Under the pieces are notes generated by a model that did not search any database, had not been told where the DNA came from, and worked only from the letters and a program-made list of their open reading frames with translations. A stretch of 64,000 nt of DNA from a virus: the IMG/VR virus record IMGVR_UViG_3300023174_000064, positions 82,038 through 146,037 of that record, one strand, 5' to 3'. Below are positions 50,269 to 55,985 of the stretch, piece after piece (position 1 is the first letter of the stretch; the number at the start of each line of letters is the position of its first letter). The position numbers were made by a program, and so were the translations under genes.

Positions 50269-50285
50269 GTTAAGATTGTGTTAAG
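50269..50285 (+). repeat. GTTAAG pair with 11-bp period
   Basis: GTTAAGATTGT followed at 11 bp by GTTAAG, same style as the repeats at 52349 and 55116. Confidence 0.6.
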
Positions 50286-50318
50286 AAAAAAATCTGCATC
50301 TACTTCGCATCTACCCTA

Positions 50319-50347
50319 TTGACTCGACTTGGCGACTTTGATATAGT
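50319..50347 (+). promoter_or_regulatory. Early promoter TTGACT-17-TATAGT
   Basis: Consensus-like promoter; leader of about 36 nt contains the hairpin GGGCCACAGGCCC at 50363-50375 before a GGAAAG site. Confidence 0.8.
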
Positions 50348-50362
50348 GCACACATACCCATT

Positions 50363-50375
50363 GGGCCACAGGCCC
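50363..50375 (+). promoter_or_regulatory. Leader hairpin GGGCC-ACA-GGCCC
   Basis: Perfect 5-bp stem with a 3-nt loop in the 5' leader, also present at 51867-51879 in the leader of another leadered gene. Confidence 0.6.
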
Positions 50376-50389
50376 GGAAAGACACTACC

Positions 50390-50833
50390 ATGCAGATCAA
50401 GCACCTCGTCTCGTCCGTCTTCACCGCCCTGAACCGCAGCATCACGGGCTACCGCCCGTTCTCGGCTCGTGACTGCCGGGTGGTGGAGACCAGCCGTTAC
50501 TCGCACGCGACCGACCGGGCCACGGGCAGCCGGGTGTACATGAGCAAGCCCGCGTCGGTGTTCTCGGGCACCACCGTCACCACGGGTGAGGTGCAGCGTG
50601 GCGACTCGGGCATCAGCCTGACCGTGTGCGAGAATGGCCGTGTGGTGTGGCGGGGCTGGGTCAAGGTGGAGGACGGCAAGGCGATCGCAGCCACCGTGAA
50701 CTCGGCCTGCATGAAGGCACAGCCTCGCACGGGCCGCGAGATGGCCAACACGGAGTGGGCCGACTTGGTTCGTGTGGCCGACCATGTGAAGGCCGACGCC
50801 CAGTACACCGCCTCGCTGTTCGACAACATCTAA
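50390..50833 (+). CDS. Unknown early protein, 147 aa
   Basis: Reads QIKHLVSSVFTALNRSITGY then a beta-rich body (GVYMSKPASVF-like strands, SGISLTVCENGRVVWRGWVK) and a helical end. It has a leadered promoter and a strong terminator at 50843-50876. High-GC codon use contrasts with the left arm. No family recognised. Confidence 0.8.
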   Translation: MQIKHLVSSVFTALNRSITGYRPFSARDCRVVETSRYSHATDRATGSRVYMSKPASVFSGTTVTTGEVQRGDSGISLTVCENGRVVWRGWVKVEDGKAIAATVNSACMKAQPRTGREMANTEWADLVRVADHVKADAQYTASLFDNI

Positions 50834-50842
50834 TGGTGGTGC

Positions 50843-50876
50843 GGGGAGGGGGGATGTTCCCCCCTCCCTCTTTCTT
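50843..50876 (+). terminator. Intrinsic terminator
   Basis: Stem GGGGAGGGGGG / CCCCCCTCCC followed by TCTTTCTT. Confidence 0.85.
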
Positions 50877-50953
50877 CCAACCCAACCAACGCGCCCGCCC
50901 CCGCTCTTCCTGCCTGTGTGAGTTCACCACAGCGAGGAGCCGGGGTGGCCCGC

Positions 50954-50963
50954 GTTGATAGTA
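50954..50963 (+). repeat. GTTGATAGTA motif
   Basis: Copy of the right-arm intergenic motif. Confidence 0.7.
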
Positions 50964-51002
50964 TTTGGTTATCAGTCTCGCAAATAAACTTGGAAATAGG
51001 GG

Positions 51003-51031
51003 TTGACACAGCACTCCCAACTTGTTAGAAT
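51003..51031 (+). promoter_or_regulatory. Leaderless early promoter TTGACA-17-TAGAAT
   Basis: Six bases separate the -10 box from ATG 51038, placing the start codon at +1. Confidence 0.85.
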
Positions 51032-51037
51032 GAACGC

Positions 51038-51334
51038 ATGACCACCAACAACAACAACCTTCCGCCCGTCGTTCAGATCGTGCTGCCCGTCACCACCGTC
51101 CGCAACCTGCTGACCCTGCTGGAAGAGTGCAGCAGCACCTGGTCGGTTGACACTGAAACTGTGACCGCCATCCGCCGCGAGTACACCAGCGAGATGATCC
51201 GCCACGGCATCATCCGCCCGAGCGAGGTGAGCGTGATGACCCCGGACGAGGATCACTCGCACGAGGACGCCACGCAGAACGAGTACGATGCGGACAACGC
51301 GTGGCTGCGCTCGGCAGGCTGGGGGGAAATGTGA
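51038..51334 (+). CDS. Unknown early protein, 98 aa, leaderless
   Basis: Reads TTNNNNLPPVVQIVLPVTTV then ETVTAIRREYTSEMIRHGII and an acidic end. The start is fixed by the promoter. The stop overlaps the ATG of a tiny membrane gene. Function unknown. Confidence 0.82.
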   Translation: MTTNNNNLPPVVQIVLPVTTVRNLLTLLEECSSTWSVDTETVTAIRREYTSEMIRHGIIRPSEVSVMTPDEDHSHEDATQNEYDADNAWLRSAGWGEM

Positions 51335-51429
51335 TGATGTTCCTGCTCGGCCTGATCTTGTCCGTGGTGTTTGTTATGGGCATCGTGGCCCTAGATCACC
51401 TCACCTCCGAGTGGGGAAGTGGAGGCTGA
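51334..51429 (+). CDS. Tiny membrane peptide, 31 aa
   Basis: ATG overlaps the stop of the previous gene (TGATG). Reads MMFLLGLILSVVFVMGIVAL then DHLTSEWGSGG: one transmembrane helix with a short polar tail. Translational coupling to the previous gene and a G-rich site support it. Confidence 0.6.
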   Translation: MMFLLGLILSVVFVMGIVALDHLTSEWGSGG

Positions 51430-51445
51430 TCTCACAAGCCGAACC

Positions 51446-51477
51446 GGGATTCGTCCCCTGCCACCCTTCGGGGTGGC
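51446..51477 (+). terminator. Tandem UUCG hairpins
   Basis: GGGA-TTCG-TCCC (51446-51457) and GCCACCC-TTCG-GGGTGGC (51460-51477) sit after the tiny membrane gene. They likely end the transcript or stabilise the 3' end; the T-run is weak. Confidence 0.6.
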
Positions 51478-51484
51478 TAGGCTT

Positions 51485-51494
51485 GTTGATAGTA
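51485..51494 (+). repeat. GTTGATAGTA motif
   Basis: Copy lies within a CTTGT/ACAAG inverted repeat just after the tandem hairpins. Confidence 0.7.
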
Positions 51495-51516
51495 CAAGCT
51501 GGGTGTTCCGCTTGCT

Positions 51517-51545
51517 ATTGTACCACGGGGGACTGGGCGTGTCAA
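51517..51545 (-). promoter_or_regulatory. Minus-strand early-type promoter without ORF
   Basis: Minus strand reads TTGACA, 17 bp, TACAAT. No start codon follows; the transcript would run through the GTTGATAGTA copy and the hairpins. Confidence 0.6.
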
Positions 51546-51592
51546 GAGGGAAAATACCAAAAAAGAAAAAAAAGATTCCCCGTTCCACCCCC

Positions 51593-51621
51593 TTGACAAG
51601 CCACCCCCGATCCTGTATACT
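51593..51621 (+). promoter_or_regulatory. Leaderless early promoter TTGACA-17-TATACT
   Basis: Six bases to ATG 51628. Confidence 0.85.
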
Positions 51622-51627
51622 ACCCGC

Positions 51628-51819
51628 ATGAACACCACCAACCCCATCTACGACAATGGCGACGACTCCTTCGACTGGCACGAGGAGGAGGAGGCCATGA
51701 CTCCCGAGCGGATCGCGGAGTTGGAGGAGTGTGTACGCCTCCACAATGCCGAGCAAAACGGCGAGTTTGTGGACCCGTACGGGTTCCACGAGGATCCCAA
51801 CCAAATGTACGACGAATAA
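51628..51819 (+). CDS. Small acidic early protein, leaderless
   Basis: The 63-residue protein is very acidic (NGDDSFDWHEEEEAMTPERI) and possibly a mimic or inhibitor, but function is unknown. Confidence 0.8.
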   Translation: MNTTNPIYDNGDDSFDWHEEEEAMTPERIAELEECVRLHNAEQNGEFVDPYGFHEDPNQMYDE

Positions 51820-51822
51820 GGC

Positions 51823-51851
51823 TTGACAAGCCTGTTCGGATCGTGTACACT
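51823..51851 (+). promoter_or_regulatory. Early promoter TTGACA-17-TACACT with leader
   Basis: The leader of about 35 nt contains the GGGCCACAGGCCC hairpin at 51867-51879 and AAGGAAA before ATG 51893. Confidence 0.8.
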
Positions 51852-51866
51852 ACTTGAAACCCAACC

Positions 51867-51879
51867 GGGCCACAGGCCC
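51867..51879 (+). promoter_or_regulatory. Leader hairpin GGGCC-ACA-GGCCC
   Basis: Same hairpin as at 50363-50375, followed by a ribosome site. Confidence 0.6.
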
Positions 51880-51892
51880 AAAGGAAACCACC

Positions 51893-52201
51893 ATGTTTGA
51901 CGCTGCCACCATCGACCTGCACAACCTGCCCCCGGAACTGGATCGCATGGTTCAGACCCTGCTGATCGTGTCCCGCGAGGGCTGCACCGATGTCGGAGAA
52001 CTGATGCGACGCCTGTACGGAAATGTCTCCGACTACACCCCGAAGCAGCAGGACGAGTGCTGCACCCAGTACGCTCACATCCTGATGAAGATGTACGCGT
52101 GCAAGTGGATCACGGCTGCGGATGCCGAGTTCGTGGCCTTGACCGCCGCAGGCGTTGAAGCCGCCGACACCATGCGGGAGTTCTACCGGAACAACCCGTA
52201 A
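51893..52201 (+). CDS. Winged-helix-like early protein, 102 aa
   Basis: Reads FDAATIDLHNLPPELDRMVQ, TLLIVSREGCTDVGELMRRL, then YAHILMKMYACKWITAADAE and FVALTAAGVEAADTMREFY. The layout (helices, then a 'xLTAAG' turn) parallels the proteins at 57077-57403 and 58176-58457. A winged-helix DNA-binding fold is plausible. The start is ATG 51893, not the in-frame ATG at 51854, because the promoter ends at 51851. Confidence 0.75.
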   Translation: MFDAATIDLHNLPPELDRMVQTLLIVSREGCTDVGELMRRLYGNVSDYTPKQQDECCTQYAHILMKMYACKWITAADAEFVALTAAGVEAADTMREFYRNNP

Positions 52202-52306
52202 CCGAAACACTGTGGTGGTGTCCAAGTCCCCTGATCAGAGGAGGGTCTGGTCAGGGGCAACCACCCCCAAACATCCCAGTCAAACGAACCCAGGCTTCGC
52301 AGGAGC
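52202..52306 (+). other. Long 3' untranslated region
   Basis: About 100 nt of GC-rich sequence with several inverted repeats (CCCCTGATCAG / CTGGTCAGGGG). May be a structured RNA or a remnant gene. No ORF seen. Confidence 0.45.
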
Positions 52307-52338
52307 CACCCCGGCCTAAACCACCGGGGCGGGTTTGT
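52307..52338 (+). terminator. Possible terminator
   Basis: Stem CCCCGG / CCGGGG followed by a short T-rich GTTTGTTG. The T-run is weak. Confidence 0.5.
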
Positions 52339-52346
52339 TGATAGTA
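52337..52346 (+). repeat. GTTGATAGTA motif
   Basis: Copy directly after the hairpin, leading into the AT-rich repeat array. Confidence 0.7.
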
Positions 52347-52348
52347 TT

Positions 52349-52413
52349 GTTAAGATTGCGTTAAATTAATTTTGTGTTAAGATTTGGTTAAATTAATTTT
52401 GTGTTAAGATTTA
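52349..52413 (+). repeat. AT-rich tandem repeat, 27-bp period
   Basis: Two full units and one partial, each GTTAAGATT + 2 bases + GTTAAATTAATTTTGT, so GTTAA elements alternate at 11 and 16 bp. The complementary strand reads TTAAC-N6-TTAAC, like PhoB-family boxes. Confidence 0.8.
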
Positions 52414-52440
52414 ATAAAATATTTTAGGAGTCCACTTACT

Positions 52441-52469
52441 ATTGTACCTCCTGGTTTATTGTGTGTCAA
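52441..52469 (-). promoter_or_regulatory. Minus-strand early-type promoter without ORF
   Basis: Minus strand reads TTGACA, 17 bp, TACAAT and fires into the AT-rich repeats. Confidence 0.6.
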
Positions 52470-52517
52470 TCCGGAAAATGCCCGGAATTTAAAAATAAAA
52501 ATCTGTGCCTGACCCCC

Positions 52518-52546
52518 TTGACAGGCGGGGCCGGATCCGGTATACT
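52518..52546 (+). promoter_or_regulatory. Leaderless early promoter TTGACA-17-TATACT
   Basis: Six bases to ATG 52553. Confidence 0.85.
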
Positions 52547-52552
52547 ACCCGC

Positions 52553-52783
52553 ATGTGCAACACCACCACCACCATCTCCCCCGCCGCCTCCAACCTCGTT
52601 ATCACCTGCGTGGAACCCGAAATTTTTTGTGCGGAGTGTGGCTGTGAAATCTCGCCAGAAAACTGGCACTGTGCGCCCCAGTTTTGGGTGTATCGTTTCG
52701 GGGGTGGTCGCCACGAATGCTTGGAGTGCGGGAACGGCATTGAACCCGACGATCACGAACCGGGATTCGACCCTCAAGATTGA
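52553..52783 (+). CDS. Zinc-ribbon early protein, leaderless
   Basis: The 76-residue protein has two CxxC pairs: IFCAECGCEI and HECLECGNGI, with a tryptophan-rich spacer, i.e. a zinc ribbon. The stop is inside the terminator stem. The true start is ATG 52553, not the earlier in-frame ATG at 52505. Confidence 0.82.
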   Translation: MCNTTTTISPAASNLVITCVEPEIFCAECGCEISPENWHCAPQFWVYRFGGGRHECLECGNGIEPDDHEPGFDPQD

Positions 52784-52797
52784 GGGTTTTCTTTTTG
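52771..52797 (+). terminator. Intrinsic terminator overlapping the stop codon
   Basis: CCCTCAA / TTGAGGG then TTTTCTTTTT. Confidence 0.88.
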
Positions 52798-52806
52798 TTG
52801 ATAGTA
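52797..52806 (+). repeat. GTTGATAGTA motif
   Basis: Copy directly after the terminator T-run. Confidence 0.7.
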
Positions 52807-52826
52807 CGGGCCGATAACCAGAACCC

Positions 52827-52863
52827 CCTCCACCGGGACTGGTTCCCAATGGAGGGGGCTGCG
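52827..52863 (-). terminator. Terminator-like hairpin for minus-strand gene
   Basis: Inverted repeat CCCCCTCC / GGAGGGGG follows the stop of the minus-strand gene. Confidence 0.5.
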
Positions 52864-52876
52864 TTTGTTACCGGAC

Positions 52877-53029
52877 TTACCACTCGGTGTGGTCGATCCA
52901 CGGTTCCCAGTCATCGTGGCCGGGGTCGGTTGGCTCCTCGTTGTATTCCGGCCAGTTCTCTTGGAGGAACAGATCCTCGTTGTAGTCCGGGTGCTCCATG
53001 TCGTCGTCGGGGGTGGTGGGGTTCGTCAT
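52877..53029 (-). CDS. Small acidic protein on minus strand, leaderless
   Basis: The 50-residue protein starts TNPTTPDDDMEHPDYNEDLF and continues with tryptophan-rich acidic sequence (ENWPEYNEEPTDPGHDDWEP). The promoter at 53036-53064 has six bases to the ATG. It is the only minus-strand gene in the right arm and follows the same design. Confidence 0.75.
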   Translation of the reverse strand: MTNPTTPDDDMEHPDYNEDLFLQENWPEYNEEPTDPGHDDWEPWIDHTEW

Positions 53030-53035
53030 GCCCGG

Positions 53036-53064
53036 ATTGTAACCGAAACTCCCGGCCCTGTCAA
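53036..53064 (-). promoter_or_regulatory. Leaderless early promoter TTGACA-17-TACAAT (minus)
   Basis: Six bases to the ATG at 53029. Confidence 0.8.
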
Positions 53065-53101
53065 GAGGGAAACCAAATAAATTATTTCTGTGGCTACCCT
53101 A

Positions 53102-53130
53102 TTGACACAAGCCGGTCAGGTTGATATACT
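53102..53130 (+). promoter_or_regulatory. Leaderless early promoter TTGACA-17-TATACT
   Basis: Six bases to ATG 53137. Confidence 0.85.
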
Positions 53131-53136
53131 GCCTGC

Positions 53137-53301
53137 ATGAACCTCACCACCCAACTGATCAAGTATGAAGACGGCGAACTCACGCACGAAGAAACCGTGT
53201 GCCTGTTTCAGGAACTGCTCGACACAGGCATGATCGACCACCTGCAAGGCTCGTACGCTCGCGTGGCTCTGCACCTGTACAACAACGGCGAAATCGCCTG
53301 A
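53137..53301 (+). CDS. Small conserved phage protein (LFQELxDTGxxxxLQGSY), leaderless
   Basis: The 54-residue protein reads NLTTQLIKYEDGELTHEETV then CLFQELLDTGMIDHLQGSYA. This is a very common small protein of tailed phages, function unknown. First gene of a two-gene unit. Confidence 0.85.
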   Translation: MNLTTQLIKYEDGELTHEETVCLFQELLDTGMIDHLQGSYARVALHLYNNGEIA

Positions 53302-53313
53302 AAGGAACCCCCC

Positions 53314-53520
53314 ATGATCGTGAACATCTGCATCCATGTGCCTGACCTCGACCCCAACACCCCGTTGGCGTGGAACACCACCGACCGGATCGAACAGGAA
53401 CTGACCCCCGCCCTGCAACGGCTGACCGGATTCGGTCGGTACGGCAATTGGAACTGGTGGATCAATGTGGAGAACGGCGAAACCCGGTATATGCCGGAAA
53501 ATGTTTCGGAACTGTCTTGA
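53314..53520 (+). CDS. Unknown early protein, 68 aa
   Basis: Reads IVNICIHVPDLDPNTPLAWN, then a tryptophan-rich NWNWWINVENGETRYM stretch. An AAAGGA site precedes it. Its TGA stop lies inside the next -35 box. Confidence 0.75.
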   Translation: MIVNICIHVPDLDPNTPLAWNTTDRIEQELTPALQRLTGFGRYGNWNWWINVENGETRYMPENVSELS

Positions 53521-53545
53521 CACCGCACCCCGAACCGGATAGAAT
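53517..53545 (+). promoter_or_regulatory. Leaderless early promoter TTGACA-17-TAGAAT
   Basis: Overlaps the previous stop codon and leaves six bases to ATG 53552. Confidence 0.85.
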
Positions 53546-53551
53546 CCAACC

Positions 53552-53692
53552 ATGACCACCTGCCCCCGTTGCAACCACCCGGAAACCCCTGACCACCTGT
53601 CCGCATGGGAAGGTCTGTGCCAAAACTGTTGGGGGCAACTGGCCGAAGCCACCATGACCGACGAAGATCGGGAGTGGTTGGAAAAAAACTGA
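53552..53692 (+). CDS. Tiny zinc-ribbon protein, leaderless
   Basis: The 46-residue protein has two CxxC pairs (TTCPRCNHPE and GLCQNCWGQ) and an acidic tail. Confidence 0.78.
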   Translation: MTTCPRCNHPETPDHLSAWEGLCQNCWGQLAEATMTDEDREWLEKN

Positions 53693-53709
53693 AATGTTTC
53701 AGAAACCGC

Positions 53710-53738
53710 TTGACATCGCACCCCAAACCGGATAGAAT
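53710..53738 (+). promoter_or_regulatory. Leaderless early promoter TTGACA-17-TAGAAT
   Basis: Six bases to ATG 53745. Confidence 0.85.
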
Positions 53739-53744
53739 ACACCC

Positions 53745-53999
53745 ATGACCACCAAGACCTACAACGGATACCGCAATGCAGCCACCTACCGCACCGCCCT
53801 GTGGCTCACCAACGAGGAGCCTCTGTACCGCACCATGGTTGAACACTTCCGCGAGGAGGAGATCACCACGGCGAACGCCCGGTTCTTCTGCAACCTGCTG
53901 TGGCCGTGTGCGGAGAACCCGGACGGCGACGAACTCGCTGATGTGTACTGGCCGGACATCGTTCGCGTCATCCAAGACTGCACCGACATCGAAAACTGA
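53745..53999 (+). CDS. Conserved phage protein (DUF7249-like), leaderless
   Basis: The 84-residue protein reads TYNGYRNAATYRTALWLTNE then EPLYRTMVEHFREEEITTAN. The 'YNGWxNYETWxVALWLxNxxxLY' pattern is widespread in phages, function unknown. It is first in a two-gene unit. Confidence 0.82.
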   Translation: MTTKTYNGYRNAATYRTALWLTNEEPLYRTMVEHFREEEITTANARFFCNLLWPCAENPDGDELADVYWPDIVRVIQDCTDIEN

Positions 54000-54041
54000 A
54001 CTTTTTTACTAACCCCAAACCCCAAGGAAGGGAACCTCACT

Positions 54042-54284
54042 ATGCCACGAGTCACCGCCAATCTGAAGTCTTTCACTCCCCGTCACGGCAAGATCCGGAT
54101 CACTTTCGCCCTGATGTTTATGAAGGGCAAGGGCTACGAGTACTCGGGTCGCGGCAAGATTGCCTCCTCCCGTAACAAGTGGCGGCCCGAGCGTGCCTAC
54201 TTCTTCACGAACCGTGCCACCGGACAGCGGCTGACCCTGACCACCTCTGATCTGCGTCAGGCGTTTGCCACCGGAACCGTCTAA
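54042..54284 (+). CDS. Basic early protein, 80 aa
   Basis: Reads PRVTANLKSFTPRHGKIRIT and GRGKIASSRNKWRPERAYFF. Strongly basic, suggesting nucleic-acid binding. AAGGAAGGGAA precedes the ATG. Confidence 0.75.
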   Translation: MPRVTANLKSFTPRHGKIRITFALMFMKGKGYEYSGRGKIASSRNKWRPERAYFFTNRATGQRLTLTTSDLRQAFATGTV

Positions 54285-54408
54285 CAAAGCCTGTGCCACG
54301 GGCTAAAGTGGCCGGGTTGGCCGTTTGCCTGCACCAAAAACGGCCCAGTCGCCCGTCTTGAATACTGGTAAAGGTTTGGAATCACCTACTTGAGGACTTC
54401 CCGCTTTT
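54285..54408 (+). other. Long 3' untranslated region
   Basis: GC-rich sequence with inverted repeats (GGCCGGGTTGGCC) and no ORF. May be a structured RNA. Confidence 0.45.
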
Positions 54409-54437
54409 CCCCTTGAGTGTTATCAAGGGGTTTTTTC
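54409..54437 (+). terminator. Intrinsic terminator
   Basis: CCCCTTGA / TCAAGGGG followed by a T-run. Confidence 0.88.
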
Positions 54438-54448
54438 ATTTCCGGAAA

Positions 54449-54458
54449 GTTGATAGTA
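54449..54458 (+). repeat. GTTGATAGTA motif
   Basis: Copy 12 nt after the terminator T-run. Confidence 0.7.
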
Positions 54459-54480
54459 TTTAATTTAACCCAGACACTGT

Positions 54481-54509
54481 ATTATATCACAGATTCCGGA
54501 ACCTGTCAA
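54481..54509 (-). promoter_or_regulatory. Minus-strand consensus promoter without ORF
   Basis: Minus strand reads TTGACA, 17 bp, TATAAT, a perfect consensus, but no gene follows; transcript would cover the GTTGATAGTA copy and the terminator in reverse. Confidence 0.65.
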
Positions 54510-54556
54510 GTGGAAAACCGCCCGGAATAAAAAGATTTATTTCTGCGGTATAGGGC

Positions 54557-54585
54557 TTGACAAACCAACCCGGATGGTGTAGAAT
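54557..54585 (+). promoter_or_regulatory. Leaderless early promoter TTGACA-17-TAGAAT
   Basis: Six bases to ATG 54592. Confidence 0.85.
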
Positions 54586-54591
54586 GACCAC

Positions 54592-54912
54592 ATGGAAACC
54601 ACCAACACCATCCCGGCCTGTCCGAACCCCAACCTGTACGAGTTCATCATCCGCGTGCGTGACCGTCGTCGCAAGACGGGCTATCGGGTTGTGGTGACCG
54701 AACAGCGAGAGTTCCCGGATGCCGACACCGCAAAGATTTACGCAGAGAAGATGGAAGGCACAGACGGTCGCTACATTGTGGAGTTTCATCAGTTTTGGGT
54801 GCTGAAGCAGAACTTCATGGCCTCACAGCCCGGGTTCCCGGCGTACTTTTGGGAGGCGTACAACACCCCGTACTGCTGCTCTCCTGCATCCGAACTGTAC
54901 TGGACGATGTGA
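54592..54912 (+). CDS. Unknown early protein, 106 aa, leaderless
   Basis: Reads CPNPNLYEFIIRVRDRRRKT, VVVTEQREFPDADTAKIYAE, then an aromatic-rich end. Alpha/beta protein with a basic loop. Function unknown. Confidence 0.8.
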   Translation: METTNTIPACPNPNLYEFIIRVRDRRRKTGYRVVVTEQREFPDADTAKIYAEKMEGTDGRYIVEFHQFWVLKQNFMASQPGFPAYFWEAYNTPYCCSPASELYWTM

Positions 54913-55057
54913 ACCAAGGGTGGCCGTACTCCCGGATTCCGGAATCCTAACGGCCTGCGTTGTACTGTGTAAGAGTCAACAGTACCGGGTGTGGAACCAC
55001 CTGTCCCAAGGTTCTAGGGAATGGGAACGCCCTATCGGAATCTCCCCGCCTTCTATT
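54913..55057 (+). other. Long 3' untranslated region
   Basis: About 145 nt with inverted repeats (GGATTCCGGAATCC) before the terminator. No ORF seen. Confidence 0.45.
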
Positions 55058-55088
55058 GGGTTCTTGAGCGTATCAAGAACCCTTTTTT
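55058..55088 (+). terminator. Intrinsic terminator
   Basis: GGGTTCTTGA / TCAAGAACCC followed by TTTTTT. Confidence 0.9.
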
Positions 55089-55103
55089 ATTATCGGACCA
55101 GGA

Positions 55104-55113
55104 GTTGATAGTA
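55104..55113 (+). repeat. GTTGATAGTA motif
   Basis: Copy directly before the AT-rich repeats. Confidence 0.7.
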
Positions 55114-55115
55114 TT

Positions 55116-55198
55116 GTTAAGATTGCGTTAAATTAAGATTGTGTTAAGTTTCGGTTAAGATTGGATTAATTTAAGTTTGTGTTAAGATTTGATTAACC
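55116..55198 (+). repeat. AT-rich GTTAAG repeat array, 27/11-bp spacing
   Basis: GTTAAG-type units at 55116, 55127, 55143, 55154 and 55181, spaced 11, 16, 11 and 27 bp. Same family as 52349-52413 but more degenerate. Confidence 0.75.
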
Positions 55199-55232
55199 GG
55201 AAAGTGGTCAGCCCGCCCTCCCAGCCCGATCT

Positions 55233-55261
55233 AGGGTAACACAGCAGGCGGAACCTGTCAA
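55233..55261 (-). promoter_or_regulatory. Weak minus-strand promoter
   Basis: TTGACA, 17 bp, TACCCT; weak -10. Confidence 0.35.
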
Positions 55262-55309
55262 CCCTGAAACCTCCCAGATTCTCAAAATTAATTTATTGGG
55301 ATTGCAGAA

Positions 55310-55319
55310 TACTATCAAC
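55310..55319 (-). repeat. GTTGATAGTA motif, minus orientation
   Basis: The only copy in minus orientation, downstream of the minus promoter at 55345-55373. Confidence 0.65.
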
Positions 55320-55344
55320 CCGCCCAGATCATCCCCGTACCTGT

Positions 55345-55373
55345 AGTGTACCACACTCTGCCTCCTCTGTCAA
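55345..55373 (-). promoter_or_regulatory. Minus-strand early-type promoter without ORF
   Basis: TTGACA, 17 bp, TACACT on the minus strand; no start codon follows. Confidence 0.55.
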
Positions 55374-55612
55374 CCCCCAAAATACCCGGAATGTAACAAA
55401 TAATTCTCGAGAAAATTTCAGATATTGGAGGATTCTGCTTGACTGGAAGAATCCGGGGTATGGGACGGCTGGGATGTGTGTGTTTGCGAGATAACCCGGA
55501 CATTCTCAAATATATTTCAGAATCTTACCCCACTTCCCCCCATTTCAACCCACTTTGAAATCGCCGATCAGCGTCGAGCATTATCAGACTCAAAAAATCC
55601 GCATTTCACCCC

Positions 55613-55641
55613 TTGACACCACGCCCCGGATCGGTTAGACT
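55613..55641 (+). promoter_or_regulatory. Leaderless early promoter TTGACA-17-TAGACT
   Basis: Six bases to ATG 55648. Confidence 0.85.
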
Positions 55642-55647
55642 ACCCCC

Positions 55648-55929
55648 ATGACCACCTTCACCTCATCCCGTTGGCGAAACCACCCGACCTACCTGTGTGC
55701 GTTGGAGGTGGAGATGGCGACCATCCCCGGCCCTGCGTTCGGTGCGTTCTTGGACTCCAATCCCGACCACCGCGACCACCATGAGGACACGGGCGAGTAC
55801 ACCATCTCGCCTGCGGCAGTCCGTGAGTGGTTCACCCTGAACCGTGCCGACCTGTTTGGCCCCGGTGACACCGATCTTGTGGACTGGACTGCCGTTGCCG
55901 CCTACATGGACACTTGGAACTGGTTCTGA
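55648..55929 (+). CDS. Unknown early protein, 93 aa, leaderless
   Basis: Reads TFTSSRWRNHPTYLCALEVE, then acidic and tryptophan-rich sequence (DLVDWTAVAAYMDTWNWF). Function unknown. Confidence 0.8.
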   Translation: MTTFTSSRWRNHPTYLCALEVEMATIPGPAFGAFLDSNPDHRDHHEDTGEYTISPAAVREWFTLNRADLFGPGDTDLVDWTAVAAYMDTWNWF

Positions 55930-55949
55930 AAAAAATCTGTTTCTTCCTC

Positions 55950-55978
55950 TTGACAAACACCCCAACACCTGATAGGAT
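55950..55978 (+). promoter_or_regulatory. Leaderless early promoter TTGACA-17-TAGGAT
   Basis: Seven bases to ATG 55986. Confidence 0.82.
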
Positions 55979-55985
55979 ACACCCC

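Larger units (their letters stand above)
49958..50389. other. Strand-switch intergenic region
   Basis: About 430 bp without a supported gene. It holds two G-rich direct repeats (49964-50001, 50042-50081), GC-rich sequence to 50225, an AT-rich GTTAAG repeat (50269-50285) and the first early promoter. GC content rises here from the left arm to the right arm. Confidence 0.7.
55089..55612. other. Large intergenic region with regulatory elements
   Basis: About 520 bp without a gene. Holds the GTTGATAGTA copy (55104), the AT-rich repeats (55116-55198), a reverse copy of the motif (55310-55319), two minus-strand promoters (55233-55261 weak, 55345-55373) and A/T-rich sequence up to the next promoter. 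Its role is unknown. Confidence 0.7.

Noticed and set aside
50300-50785. Large minus-strand ORFs in the right arm
   Set aside because: High-GC frames opposite to promoter-supported plus genes are random open frames; no ribosome site or promoter.
51430-51480. tRNA-like element
   Set aside because: The sequence looked tRNA-like but resolves into two UUCG hairpins; no anticodon stem or acceptor stem.
55514-55600. Possible gene before 55648
   Set aside because: No ORF with start signal in either strand; only AT-rich sequence.
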